A stretch of DNA of 48,495 bases from Gemmatimonadota bacterium. GTDB taxonomy: Bacteria > JAAXHH01. Below the pieces are notes generated by a model. The model ran no database searches. It had not been told where the DNA came from and saw only the letters and a program-made list of their open reading frames with translations. Below, piece after piece: positions 19,869 through 28,088 of the stretch. The first letter of the stretch is position 1. Every line of letters starts with the position of its first letter. A program made the position numbers and the translations under genes. The DNA lies in contig VXTP01000015.1 in assembly GCA_009837395.1 (NCBI GenBank), positions 361,986 to 410,480 on the forward strand, written 5' to 3'.

Positions 19869-20792
19869 CTAGCCCCCGTTTTCAGTGATGTATCTTTCCG
19901 CTTCCATGGCGGCGGCGCATCCCGTACCCGCCGCGGTGACCGCCTGGCGGTATACGTGGTCCTGCACGTCCCCGCCCGCGAACACGCCGGGCACGCTGGT
20001 GTGCTGCCTCCGGTCCGTCAGGATGTAGCCCTGCTCGTCCACTTCGAGCTTGTCCCTGAAGAGACCGGTATTGGGCGTGTGCCCGATGGCGATGAAGAGG
20101 CCCTCGGCATCCAGTTCACGGACCCGGTCCGATTCCAGTTCCCGCACGCGCACGCCGGTCACGCCGGTGGTTTCGTCGCCCAGCACCTCGTCGACCACGG
20201 ACCCCCACAGGAACTCGACCTTCGCATGATCCAGGGCCCGCTCCTGCATGATCCTGCTCGCCCTCAGTTCGTGGCGGCGGTGTATGATCCAGACATGGCT
20301 CGCGAACCGCGTCAGGAAGAGCCCTTCCTCCATGGCGCTGTCGCCGCCGCCCACCACGGCGACTTTCCGGTCCCGGTAGAAGGCGCCGTCACAGGTCGCG
20401 CAGGTGGAGACGCCCCGCCCGAAGAACCGTTCCTCGCCGGGCACGTCGAGCAGGCGGGGTGACGAACCGGTACTGATCACTACGGCCTTCGCCGTGTACT
20501 CGCTGCGGTCTGTCCTGATCCGGTGCGCCCCCGGTTCGAACGTCACGGAGGTGACTTCCTCGTACTTCATTTCGGCGCCGAAACGTTCGGCCTGCTGCCT
20601 CATGCGGTCCATGAGGTCCATGCCGCCCAGGCTCTCGGGGAATCCCGGGAAGTTCTCGATCTCGCTGGTGAGCGACAGCTGCCCGCCGACCGTGCTGCCC
20701 GTCAACACGACGGGGGACAGGTTCGCCCGGGCCGCGTAAAGGGCCGCTGTATAACCCGCCGGGCCGCCGCCGATGATGACGACCTGCTCCAT
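19869..20792 (-). CDS. trxB: Thioredoxin-disulfide reductase
   Basis: A 307-residue low-molecular-weight thioredoxin reductase. FAD-binding GGGPAGYTAALYAAR is at the N-terminus, the redox-active CATC lies in the middle (STCATCDGAFYRD), the NADPH-binding GGGDSAMEE follows, and the C-terminal FAD motif GVFAGGDVQD is intact. The start follows directly on the stop of the TPR-parvulin gene (TAAATG), so the two are translationally coupled. Confidence 0.97.
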   Translation of the reverse strand: MEQVVIIGGGPAGYTAALYAARANLSPVVLTGSTVGGQLSLTSEIENFPGFPESLGGMDLMDRMRQQAERFGAEMKYEEVTSVTFEPGAHRIRTDRSEYTAKAVVISTGSSPRLLDVPGEERFFGRGVSTCATCDGAFYRDRKVAVVGGGDSAMEEGLFLTRFASHVWIIHRRHELRASRIMQERALDHAKVEFLWGSVVDEVLGDETTGVTGVRVRELESDRVRELDAEGLFIAIGHTPNTGLFRDKLEVDEQGYILTDRRQHTSVPGVFAGGDVQDHVYRQAVTAAGTGCAAAMEAERYITENGG

Positions 20793-22352
20793 TTACTCGA
20801 TCCGTTTGATGATGTGAAAACCCATGGGCGTCTGAACGACCTCGCTGAGCTCACCGACCTCCAGGTCCATCGCGGCCTGCTCGAATTCCGGGATCATTTC
20901 GCCCGGACCGAAGAACCCGAGGTCGCCCCCGCTGTCCCGGCTCGAATCGATGGAGGTCTCCCGGGCCAGTTCGGCGAAATCGGCGCCGGCCGTCAACCGT
21001 TCCATCACGGCGTCCGCGGCCTCCTGCGTGGCGACGACGATCTGGCGGACGCGGATCTTGTTGGATTCGATGGCCTTCGCCCGCTCCTCCACGATCCGTC
21101 TGACCCGGTTCAACGCGGCTTTCAACTGCGCGTTTTCCGGCACGAGCTCGAGGGCCTGTTCATAGTTTGTGATCGCCTGGTCGAAGTCTTCCCGCCGCTC
21201 GTATACCAGGGCGATTTCCGCGGAAATGCGCGGGTCTCTCGCGCCCAGATCCAGTATCTCACCGTAATATCCCAGGGCATCGTCAAGACGGCCTTCCGCA
21301 AAGGAAAGGCGGGCCAGCGCCACGCGGGGCACGACCGACTGTCCTCCGACCTCCAGGGCCCTTTCCCAGACGGCCCGCGTGCTGTCCGGCATGTCCTTGT
21401 TCTGGTAGGCGGTCCCCAGGTTCATGTAGGCGTCCATGTAATCCGGCGCGAGCGCGGCGGCCTGCTTCCATTCCGTTATCGCGTCGTCGATGCGCTCCAG
21501 GCCCATGTAGGCGACGCCGAGATTGAGATGGATCCTGGGCAGCTGGTCCTCCGGGGGAGACAGGGTGAGCACTTTCTCGTAGGCCTCGGCCGACTGTTCG
21601 TATTCCTCGGTATCTGAATAGACTTTGCCGAGGTTCGTATAGGCGTCGACGTAGGAGGAATCGTTTTCGATGGCCTGCCGGTAGTGATGGATCGCTTCGT
21701 TGAGGTACCCGCCCTGGTTGTAGGCGATCGCCATGTCGGTATGGGCCGCGGCCAGGTTCGGTATCCCCACCATCATCCGGTCGTACTGGCTTCGGGCCCA
21801 GGCATAGACGGTATCGGGGGGTACGGTACTCATGCGCGCGACACTGAGCGTATCGCCCTCGACGGTATTCATGAACGCATCAAGCGCCGCGGCCGAATCC
21901 CCCCTGGCGTGGTGTACCAACCCCATCGTGAGGTAGGCGGCGGCGAAACCCGGCGCGATCTCCAGGGCGTGTTCGAGATGCACCTGGGCGCTGTCGTACT
22001 GCCCCTGCTCGAAATACACCGCGCCGAGGTTGTTTTTCGTCAGCGCGACGGTGGTCAGGAACTGCTGCACCGCGGCCTGCTGGCGCTGCTCGAGGGTCAG
22101 AGAGGTGTCCGGCGGCGCGTCCTGCGGGCCGCCCGGGGTGGTCGGGGTAGCCGGGGTTGACGGAGCGCCCGGAGCTGGCGGAGTTGCCGGGACTTCCGCG
22201 GCGCCCGGTGTTTCCGTCCCAGTCGGCGGATCGGCGGTCGTTTGCGCACGGGCCGGGTCGGTCCCGATGAGTGAAAGACAGAGGATGCAAGACGCCAGCC
22301 ATGTTCCCGGCCGGACCCATGCGGTTTCCCCTGTCTGGTTGACCTTGCTCAT
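20793..22352 (-). CDS. Exported TPR protein fused to a parvulin-type rotamase domain
   Basis: A 519-residue protein with an N-terminal signal-like segment (GTWLASCILCLSLIGTDPARAQ) followed by a Pro/Ala/Thr-rich linker. About eight tetratricopeptide repeats (for example NLGAVYFEQGQYDSAQVHLE and NLGVAYMGLERIDDAITEW) fill residues about 95-410. The last 90 residues match the PpiC/parvulin fold: IRVRQIVVAT, AGADFAELARETSIDSSRDS, GGDLGFFGPGEMIPEFEQ and MGFHIIKRIE. This suggests a periplasmic chaperone or folding factor in which the TPRs supply the binding scaffold. It is encoded just before trxB. Confidence 0.85.
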   Translation of the reverse strand: MSKVNQTGETAWVRPGTWLASCILCLSLIGTDPARAQTTADPPTGTETPGAAEVPATPPAPGAPSTPATPTTPGGPQDAPPDTSLTLEQRQQAAVQQFLTTVALTKNNLGAVYFEQGQYDSAQVHLEHALEIAPGFAAAYLTMGLVHHARGDSAAALDAFMNTVEGDTLSVARMSTVPPDTVYAWARSQYDRMMVGIPNLAAAHTDMAIAYNQGGYLNEAIHHYRQAIENDSSYVDAYTNLGKVYSDTEEYEQSAEAYEKVLTLSPPEDQLPRIHLNLGVAYMGLERIDDAITEWKQAAALAPDYMDAYMNLGTAYQNKDMPDSTRAVWERALEVGGQSVVPRVALARLSFAEGRLDDALGYYGEILDLGARDPRISAEIALVYERREDFDQAITNYEQALELVPENAQLKAALNRVRRIVEERAKAIESNKIRVRQIVVATQEAADAVMERLTAGADFAELARETSIDSSRDSGGDLGFFGPGEMIPEFEQAAMDLEVGELSEVVQTPMGFHIIKRIE

Positions 22353-22431
22353 TCCTTCCGTCCTCCAGTATTTACCGCTTAAATGGCCTCTCGTATCTCT
22401 TCTATCTCTTCAATGGTATCACGTTTGTTTA

Positions 22432-23775
22432 TCAACGACTTGCCGTTTCTTCCGGTTCCAGTTCGTTCAGCACTTCCAGGACCTCGCCCACCAGCGCGAA
22501 GCATCCCGTCACCAGGACCAGGTCGTCCGGTCCCGTCCTGCCCATCGCTTCGGAGAGGGCCGCCGCCACCGACGGCGCCGTCCGCGCCGGCGTTCCGGCA
22601 CCCATGCAGGCTGCAGCCACGTCCCCGGGATCCGCCTGCCGTTTCCGCAGCACGCGCCGCTCGGGGACGATAATCTCGTCGGCGTAGCGCGCGATGACCG
22701 CGCATAGATCCTCTACGGCCTTGTCCCGGTGCGCGGAAAGCACGACGATGACACGCCGGGCCGGAAACAGGCCGCGCAGGCTGTCCGTCAGGCTTTCGGC
22801 CGCCAGCACGTTGTGGGCGCCGTCCAGCACCACCCAGGGCCGGTCCTGCAGGACCTGCATGCGTCCGGGCAGCCGCACCGAGGCCAGGCCTTGCCGCACG
22901 CCCCGGTCCGTGATCTCCATGTCCCCTTCGGACAGCGCCTGCGCCACTCCAACCGCCATGGCCGCGTTGGCGGCCTGGTACGTCCCGGAGAGCGGCAGCG
23001 CGAGGTCTTCGTACATCCGTCCCGCGGCCTCTATGTCGATCACCTGCCGGTCGATCGCCGCTTCCTTGAGCGCGTACCGCACGTCGAGGCCCACCTGGAC
23101 CAGGGAACTCCCGTGGCGCCGGCAGGCTTCTCGGATGGCCTCGGACGCCTCCGGAAGCTGGGCGGCCGAAACGGTGCGGACGCCTTCTTTCACGATCCCG
23201 GCTTTCTCGCGGGCGATTTCCGCGATCGTCCCGCCGAGCCGGTCCGTATGGTCCAGGCCGATGGGCGTAATCGCGCAGACCAGGGGCCGGATTACGTTGG
23301 TCGAATCCAGCCGTCCTCCCAGTCCGCATTCGACCACGGCCAGGTCCACCCGGCGTTCCTTAAAATACACAAAGGCCAGGGCGGTGAGTACATCAAAAAA
23401 GGACCCCATGTCTTTCCACCGCGGCCCGGTTCCTTCGATAGCCGGCCGGGCGCTTTCCGTGAGTTCGGCGAATTCCGGTTCGGAAATGGGCTCGCCGTCG
23501 ACCTGTATGCGTTCGCGCAGGGAGACGAGGTGGGGCGAGGTGTACAGGCCCACGCGGTAACCGCATTCGCGGACGATCGCCGCGATCATGGCGGCGGTGG
23601 ACCCCTTCCCCTTGGTCCCGGCCACGTGAACCGATTTCCACTGCCCTTCGGGATGATCCAGGGCTTCCGTCAGGGCGGTTATGCCCGACAGGTCCATGCG
23701 TTCCGGGGCGGCGCCCGGCCGCTGTTCGAAGTCCACGAATCCGTACAGATAGTCCAGTGCTTCTTTATAGTTCAT
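22432..23775 (-). CDS. folC: Folylpolyglutamate synthase / dihydrofolate synthase
   Basis: FolC adds glutamate to dihydropteroate or folates. The P-loop VAGTKGKGSTAAM, the region MGSFFDVLTALAFVYF, AVVECGLGGRLDSTNV and the C-terminal VLDGAHNVLAAESL are diagnostic. With the ATG at 23775 the protein has 447 residues, normal for the family. The frame is open much further upstream, but that portion overlaps the ATP-grasp gene and is not coding. The start overlaps the ATP-grasp stop as ATGA. Confidence 0.95.
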   Translation of the reverse strand: MNYKEALDYLYGFVDFEQRPGAAPERMDLSGITALTEALDHPEGQWKSVHVAGTKGKGSTAAMIAAIVRECGYRVGLYTSPHLVSLRERIQVDGEPISEPEFAELTESARPAIEGTGPRWKDMGSFFDVLTALAFVYFKERRVDLAVVECGLGGRLDSTNVIRPLVCAITPIGLDHTDRLGGTIAEIAREKAGIVKEGVRTVSAAQLPEASEAIREACRRHGSSLVQVGLDVRYALKEAAIDRQVIDIEAAGRMYEDLALPLSGTYQAANAAMAVGVAQALSEGDMEITDRGVRQGLASVRLPGRMQVLQDRPWVVLDGAHNVLAAESLTDSLRGLFPARRVIVVLSAHRDKAVEDLCAVIARYADEIIVPERRVLRKRQADPGDVAAACMGAGTPARTAPSVAAALSEAMGRTGPDDLVLVTGCFALVGEVLEVLNELEPEETASR

Positions 23776-24938
23776 GCGGTCGCCCCGATTCCAGCCAGAA
23801 CCCTGGCGTACTCGAAGGGACGGGCCACCGACCTGCGGCGTATCGCGCCATACCGCTGGCGGGCCGCGGCAGGGACGTCCGCGCTGCGGGCGATGCGCCT
23901 GAACACGTTCCGGCCGGGGCGGGCGTTGATCTCGATAATCCACGACAGGCCGGACTCGTCCGGCACGATGTCGAGGCCCACCTCTCCGATGGGTCCTAGT
24001 TCGGTGTCCAGCAGGCGGCAGGCCGCGAAAGACGCCTCCTCGGCACGGCGCAGGACCTCCTTCCTGAGCGGCCGGCCGTACAGCCCGTCGAGGACGGGTT
24101 CGGCCTCCTCGGAACGGGCGCCGTTGCTCAGGTTGGTCGTGGGACCGCTGTTCTGGCCGACGCGGGCCGCCAGGCCGGTAAGGTCCCACCGGGCCTGCCC
24201 GTTCTTCTGCATGAGCAGCCGGAGGTCGAACCTCGGGAAACGCCTTTCGCCCGCCGGTTCGGCCGATATCCCCTGCTGCACCAGGCAACCCATGGGTTCC
24301 CCGCGCGCTCCGGCGGTCAGCGCCATGATCCGGTCCATGGCCGGTCCAGTGCCCTGCGTCTCATAGGTTGCCTCCAGCGTCCTGATGACCTGGCGACCCC
24401 CCGCGGACCGGACGATTTCCATGACGCCCGTTCCCAGGGACCCGGCCCTGGGCTTGATGTACACGTGATCGTACCGCGCCAGAAACGCCCGCAGCGCATG
24501 CGCATCGAGGATCTCGGTATGGGGTAAGGCGAGGCCGGCGCCCGCCAGGCGCCGGTGCATCTCCAGCTTGTCCACCGCCAGCCGGACGAAAGACGCGGGA
24601 TTCACGAAGGGTATGCCCGCCCGGTCGAAGAGGTCACGCGCGCAGTCCGCGGCGGGAGCTCCGGCGGGATCCAGCACAGGCGCCCGGTCGTAAATAAACT
24701 CCGGCCAGGGCTCGGGGCCGCATTCGACCCACCGGCCGTCCACGACCGTGGCCGGCGACACCGTCCCTTGCGCGGCATCCACGTCCGCCGCGTCGAACAC
24801 GACCGCGCGCAGGCCCAATGTTGCCGCCGCCTCGCAGCACTCCTCGAAAAACCCCGTGGGCGGACCGAAGGGCCCGCCCTGCTCGTCGGGCGATCGGCGG
24901 GTCAGTATGCCCACGGTGAACATGGCTTTTGTCTTCAT
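23772..24938 (-). CDS. YheC/YheD-like ATP-grasp protein
   Basis: A 388-residue protein of the ATP-grasp superfamily. The N-terminal part has a short Rossmann-like domain (VGILTRRSPDEQGGPFG). The ATP-grasp fold contains VYIKPRAGSLGTGVMEI as the glycine-rich loop, FDLRLLMQKNG, and the Mg-binding end motif WIIEINARPGRN. The closest match I can recall is the YheC/YheD family, described as endospore-coat associated in Bacillus; the true substrate is unknown. ATGA overlaps link it to the upstream sugar kinase and the downstream folC, so the three genes form one translational unit. Confidence 0.75.
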   Translation of the reverse strand: MKTKAMFTVGILTRRSPDEQGGPFGPPTGFFEECCEAAATLGLRAVVFDAADVDAAQGTVSPATVVDGRWVECGPEPWPEFIYDRAPVLDPAGAPAADCARDLFDRAGIPFVNPASFVRLAVDKLEMHRRLAGAGLALPHTEILDAHALRAFLARYDHVYIKPRAGSLGTGVMEIVRSAGGRQVIRTLEATYETQGTGPAMDRIMALTAGARGEPMGCLVQQGISAEPAGERRFPRFDLRLLMQKNGQARWDLTGLAARVGQNSGPTTNLSNGARSEEAEPVLDGLYGRPLRKEVLRRAEEASFAACRLLDTELGPIGEVGLDIVPDESGLSWIIEINARPGRNVFRRIARSADVPAAARQRYGAIRRRSVARPFEYARVLAGIGATA

Positions 24939-25969
24939 GATCCTGCGGACCTGCTGGCATGGACCGGTCGGGCCATTTGTTTCACTTCCTCCAGCGTGGA
25001 CCAGGTCATGTCGCCCCGTTCCGACAGGCACAGTGCCGACAGCGCGGTGCCGTAGGACAACCCGGTCGCCAGATCCTCGCGCAGCAGGCCGTACAGCAGG
25101 CCGGCATCGAAGGCGTCGCCGGCGCCGAGCCGATCGACCGGTTCCACCACGTAGGGCTGCGTATATAGAAAGCCGGTCGCCGCGGACCAGCCCACGGCCC
25201 CGCCCTCGGCCAGCGTCAGCACAACAACCTCGTTTCCGAACCGCCCGTGGAGGGCTTCGACGGTTTCCTCCGGCGTCCCGTCCATCCCGAAGATCAACGC
25301 TGCGTCATCGGTCGTCGATACGAGGATGTCGACCTCGCCCAGCATCGTTTCCAGGACGGCGCATGCCTCCTCGGGCGACCAAAGCTTGGCCCGGTAGTTG
25401 ATGTCGAATGAGGTCCGGTATCCGCCCTCCGCCCGGTGGTCCAGGACCCGGGCGACCGTCTCGCGGCACTCGGAACTCAAAGAAGCCGTGATGCCGGATG
25501 TATGCACGATACGGGCGTCGGATTGGAGCGCCTGTTCCACCACCGCGGGCGTCATGCCGGTCGCCGCGGATCCGGCGCGGTCGTAGACGACCCGACTGCC
25601 TCTCGGCGGCGATCCGGGCTCGAGAAAGAATACGCCGGTCCGCTTGGGACGACTGGGCCGCGAGGGCTGTTCGGGTCGCCCATCCGACCACGCCACGTGG
25701 GACGTGTCCACCCCGTGCAACGCCAGCCTGGAGGCGATCCACCGTCCGGCGGGATGATCGGGGAGGACGGAGACCCAGGCCACGTCGGCGCCCATCCTGG
25801 CCAGGGCCGCCGCCATGTTGGACTCGGTGCCCGCCGCGTCGGCCCGCAGGTAGTCGGCCTGTTCCAGCATCTCGCCGTCCACGGGCGAGAACCGGATCAT
25901 CGTCTCGCCGAAGGTAATGACGTCGTACCGCGGTCGGGAAGGCGCGCCGGAAGGAGAGGAAGAGGACAT
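24935..25969 (-). CDS. PfkB-family carbohydrate kinase (possible 2-keto-3-deoxygluconate kinase)
   Basis: A 344-residue ribokinase-like kinase. The first signature is GTESNMAAALARMGADVAWV. The second contains the catalytic aspartate and anion hole (DRLGAGDAFDAGLLYGLL). The opening DVITFGETMIRFSPVDGEML is typical of the KdgK branch that phosphorylates 2-keto-3-deoxygluconate, but substrate cannot be fixed from sequence alone. A Ser/Pro-rich first 12 residues precede the domain. It heads a three-gene unit with the ATP-grasp gene and folC. Confidence 0.85.
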   Translation of the reverse strand: MSSSSPSGAPSRPRYDVITFGETMIRFSPVDGEMLEQADYLRADAAGTESNMAAALARMGADVAWVSVLPDHPAGRWIASRLALHGVDTSHVAWSDGRPEQPSRPSRPKRTGVFFLEPGSPPRGSRVVYDRAGSAATGMTPAVVEQALQSDARIVHTSGITASLSSECRETVARVLDHRAEGGYRTSFDINYRAKLWSPEEACAVLETMLGEVDILVSTTDDAALIFGMDGTPEETVEALHGRFGNEVVVLTLAEGGAVGWSAATGFLYTQPYVVEPVDRLGAGDAFDAGLLYGLLREDLATGLSYGTALSALCLSERGDMTWSTLEEVKQMARPVHASRSAGS

Positions 25970-25990
25970 GTTCGGATTAGTTGTGCGGAC

Positions 25991-26037
25991 GCGGCGCCTC
26001 AGGTATGCGCGGCGCCTCAGGCAAGCGGCGCCTCAGG
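25991..26037. repeat. Three copies of a 13-bp GC-rich repeat at the oppF stop
   Basis: GCGGCGCCTCAGG occurs at 25991-26003, 26009-26021 and 26025-26037. The third copy overlaps the stop codon of the oppF-like gene. Each copy contains the palindrome GGCGCC. The stretch lies between oppF and the sugar kinase gene. No T-run follows, so it is not a standard terminator. Confidence 0.75.
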
Positions 26038-27001
26038 CGTAATGGCAGGCCACCCAATGGCCGCTGTCGTTCTGTTTGAGTTCCGGCTCGTGCTCGGCGC
26101 AGTCGGCCTTGGCGATGGGGCAGCGGGGATGAAAACGACAGCCGGAGGGCGGGTTGACCGGACTGGGGACGTCGCCCGTGAGCTGGATGCGCTGCTTCTG
26201 GCGCCGCTTGCTGATCTCCGGAACGGCGGAAAGCAGGCTCTGCGTGTAGGGATGCTGGGCATTGTTCGTCACCTCGTCGGTCCGTCCCGCCTCGATGAGC
26301 TTGCCGAGGTACATGACCCCGATGCGGTCGCTGATGTGGGCGACGACGGCCAGGTTGTGGGCGATGAACAGATAGGTCAGGTTCAACTCGCTCTGCAGGT
26401 CCTGGAGCAGGTTCAGGATCTGGACCTGGATGGACACGTCCAGGGCGGAAACCGGCTCGTCGCAGATGATCAGGCTCGGGTTCAGCGCGATGGCCCGGGC
26501 GATGCCGATGCGCTGCCGCTGGCCGCCGCTGAACTCGTGGGGATAGCGGTCCACGTAGGCCTCGCCCAGTCCCACCATTTCCAGGAGACTGACCAGCCTT
26601 GTCCTGCGTTCCTGCCGGTTGCCCACGCGATGGATGTCGAGGGGTTCCTGGACGATGTTCCCCACCGTCATGCGCGGGTCCAGCGAGGCATAGGGGTCCT
26701 GGAAGATCATCTGGAGCCGCTTGCGGACGGGTTTCAGGTCGTTCTCCGACATGTCCGCCAGGTCGTTGCCTTCGAAGAAGACCTTCCCCGCCGTGGGGCG
26801 GTACAGCTGCAGCACGGTCAGTCCCAGGGTGGACTTCCCGCAGCCGCTCTCGCCCACCAGGCCGAAGGTCTCGCCGCGGTTGATGGAAAAGGAAACGCCG
26901 TCCAGGGCCCGGACGGTGCCGCCTTCCTCCTTGCGGCCCAGTCCTTCTTCCAGTTCGAAGTGTTTGACCACGTTGTCCAGTTGCAGCAGAGGCTCGTTCA
27001 A
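26033..27001 (-). CDS. oppF: Oligopeptide/dipeptide ABC transporter ATP-binding protein (OppF/DppF type)
   Basis: A 322-residue ABC ATPase. Walker A GESGCGKSTLG, signature SGGQRQRIGIARAIA, Walker B SLIICDEPVSALD and the H-loop IAHNLAV are present. The C-terminal extension has the cysteine cluster typical of Opp/Dpp ATPases (CRFHPRCPIAKADC) that accommodates an iron-sulfur site in related proteins. The start is TTG with GGAGG five bases upstream. It follows the OppD-type partner by 16 bases. No permease or binding-protein genes are adjacent. Confidence 0.93.
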   Translation of the reverse strand: MNEPLLQLDNVVKHFELEEGLGRKEEGGTVRALDGVSFSINRGETFGLVGESGCGKSTLGLTVLQLYRPTAGKVFFEGNDLADMSENDLKPVRKRLQMIFQDPYASLDPRMTVGNIVQEPLDIHRVGNRQERRTRLVSLLEMVGLGEAYVDRYPHEFSGGQRQRIGIARAIALNPSLIICDEPVSALDVSIQVQILNLLQDLQSELNLTYLFIAHNLAVVAHISDRIGVMYLGKLIEAGRTDEVTNNAQHPYTQSLLSAVPEISKRRQKQRIQLTGDVPSPVNPPSGCRFHPRCPIAKADCAEHEPELKQNDSGHWVACHYA

Positions 27002-27017
27002 CGCATCCTCCAGTATT

Positions 27018-27998
27018 TCAATACAGCCAGCAGGCGCAGTCGTGCTCCGAGGCCACGTCCTTCAGCGCCGGATCTTCCTCGCACCGGTCGAAACGGCTCG
27101 GACACCGGGGCGCGAACCGGCAGCCGGCAGGCAGGTGGATCAGGTTCGGCGGTACGCCGTCGATGGGTTCCATGCGTTCCTTCACCGTGGGACCCAGCTT
27201 GGGCACGGACTGCAGCAGCCCGTGGGTATAGGGGTGCTTCGGATCGTCGAGCAGCGTGTCCACCGGGCCCGATTCGATGATCCGGCCGGCGTACATGACG
27301 ATCACCCGGTCGCACACCTCCCCTACGACGCCGAGATCGTGGGTGATGATGACAACGGACATGTTCAGTTCTTCCTGGAGCTTCATCATCAGTTCCAGGA
27401 TCTGGGCCTGTATCGTGACGTCCAGCGCCGTGGTCGGCTCGTCGGCGATGAGCAGTTTCGGGTTGCACGCGATGGCCATGGCGATCATGACGCGCTGCCG
27501 CATCCCCCCGCTGAACTGGTGGGGGTAGTCGTTCAGGCGCTGCTCCGGACTCGGGATGTTGACCATCTGCAACAGCTCGATGCTGCGGTCGGTGGCCTGT
27601 TTCTTGTCGAGGCCGAGATGGAGCTGGAGGGGTTCCCTCAACTGCCAGCCAATGGTCAGCACCGGGTTGAGCGACGTCATGGGGTCCTGGAACACCATGG
27701 AGACGATATTGCCCCGGATCTCCTGCATCTCGGGTTCGGGAATGGTCCGCAGGTCGACCGCGGGTTCGTCGGCGCCGGGCCGGAACAGGATGTTGCCGCT
27801 GACGATTCGGCCCGGGGGACTCGGGATGAGCCGCATGATGGAAAGCACCGTGGCGCTCTTGCCGCACCCGCTTTCCCCCACGATGCCCACCGTTTCTCCT
27901 TCCGCGACTTCGAAACTGACGTCGTCCACGGCCCGCACCGCGCCGCCGCGGGTGAAGAAATGGGTTGAAAGGTTGTCGACCTTCAGTAAAGGTTCCAT
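27018..27998 (-). CDS. oppD: Oligopeptide/dipeptide ABC transporter ATP-binding protein (OppD/DppD type)
   Basis: A 326-residue ABC ATPase forming the heterodimer partner of the OppF-type protein. Walker A GESGCGKSATV, signature SGGMRQRVMIAMAIA, Walker B LLIADEPTTALD and the C-terminal CRFAPRCPSRFDRC cluster are intact. The permeases and the substrate-binding protein are not in the window. The gene is separated from the EF-G-like gene by about 90 bases. Confidence 0.93.
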   Translation of the reverse strand: MEPLLKVDNLSTHFFTRGGAVRAVDDVSFEVAEGETVGIVGESGCGKSATVLSIMRLIPSPPGRIVSGNILFRPGADEPAVDLRTIPEPEMQEIRGNIVSMVFQDPMTSLNPVLTIGWQLREPLQLHLGLDKKQATDRSIELLQMVNIPSPEQRLNDYPHQFSGGMRQRVMIAMAIACNPKLLIADEPTTALDVTIQAQILELMMKLQEELNMSVVIITHDLGVVGEVCDRVIVMYAGRIIESGPVDTLLDDPKHPYTHGLLQSVPKLGPTVKERMEPIDGVPPNLIHLPAGCRFAPRCPSRFDRCEEDPALKDVASEHDCACWLY

Positions 27999-28088
27999 GT
28001 GTTTACTTTTCCGGGCTGCGGGGCCGGCGGCTCACCGTGCCTGTTCCCGCCGTGCCGATCCCGTACAGCCGTTTCTAAAATTACGCCG

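Noticed and set aside
23776-24288. N-terminal extension of the folC frame
   Set aside because: It overlaps the ATP-grasp gene in another frame and lacks conserved sequence; the ATGA-coupled start at 23775 gives the normal FolC N-terminus.
22729-24366. Plus-strand open frame of 545 codons opposite folC and the ATP-grasp gene
   Set aside because: Lies antisense to recognised enzymes, has no recognisable domain or ribosome binding site, and shows shadow composition.
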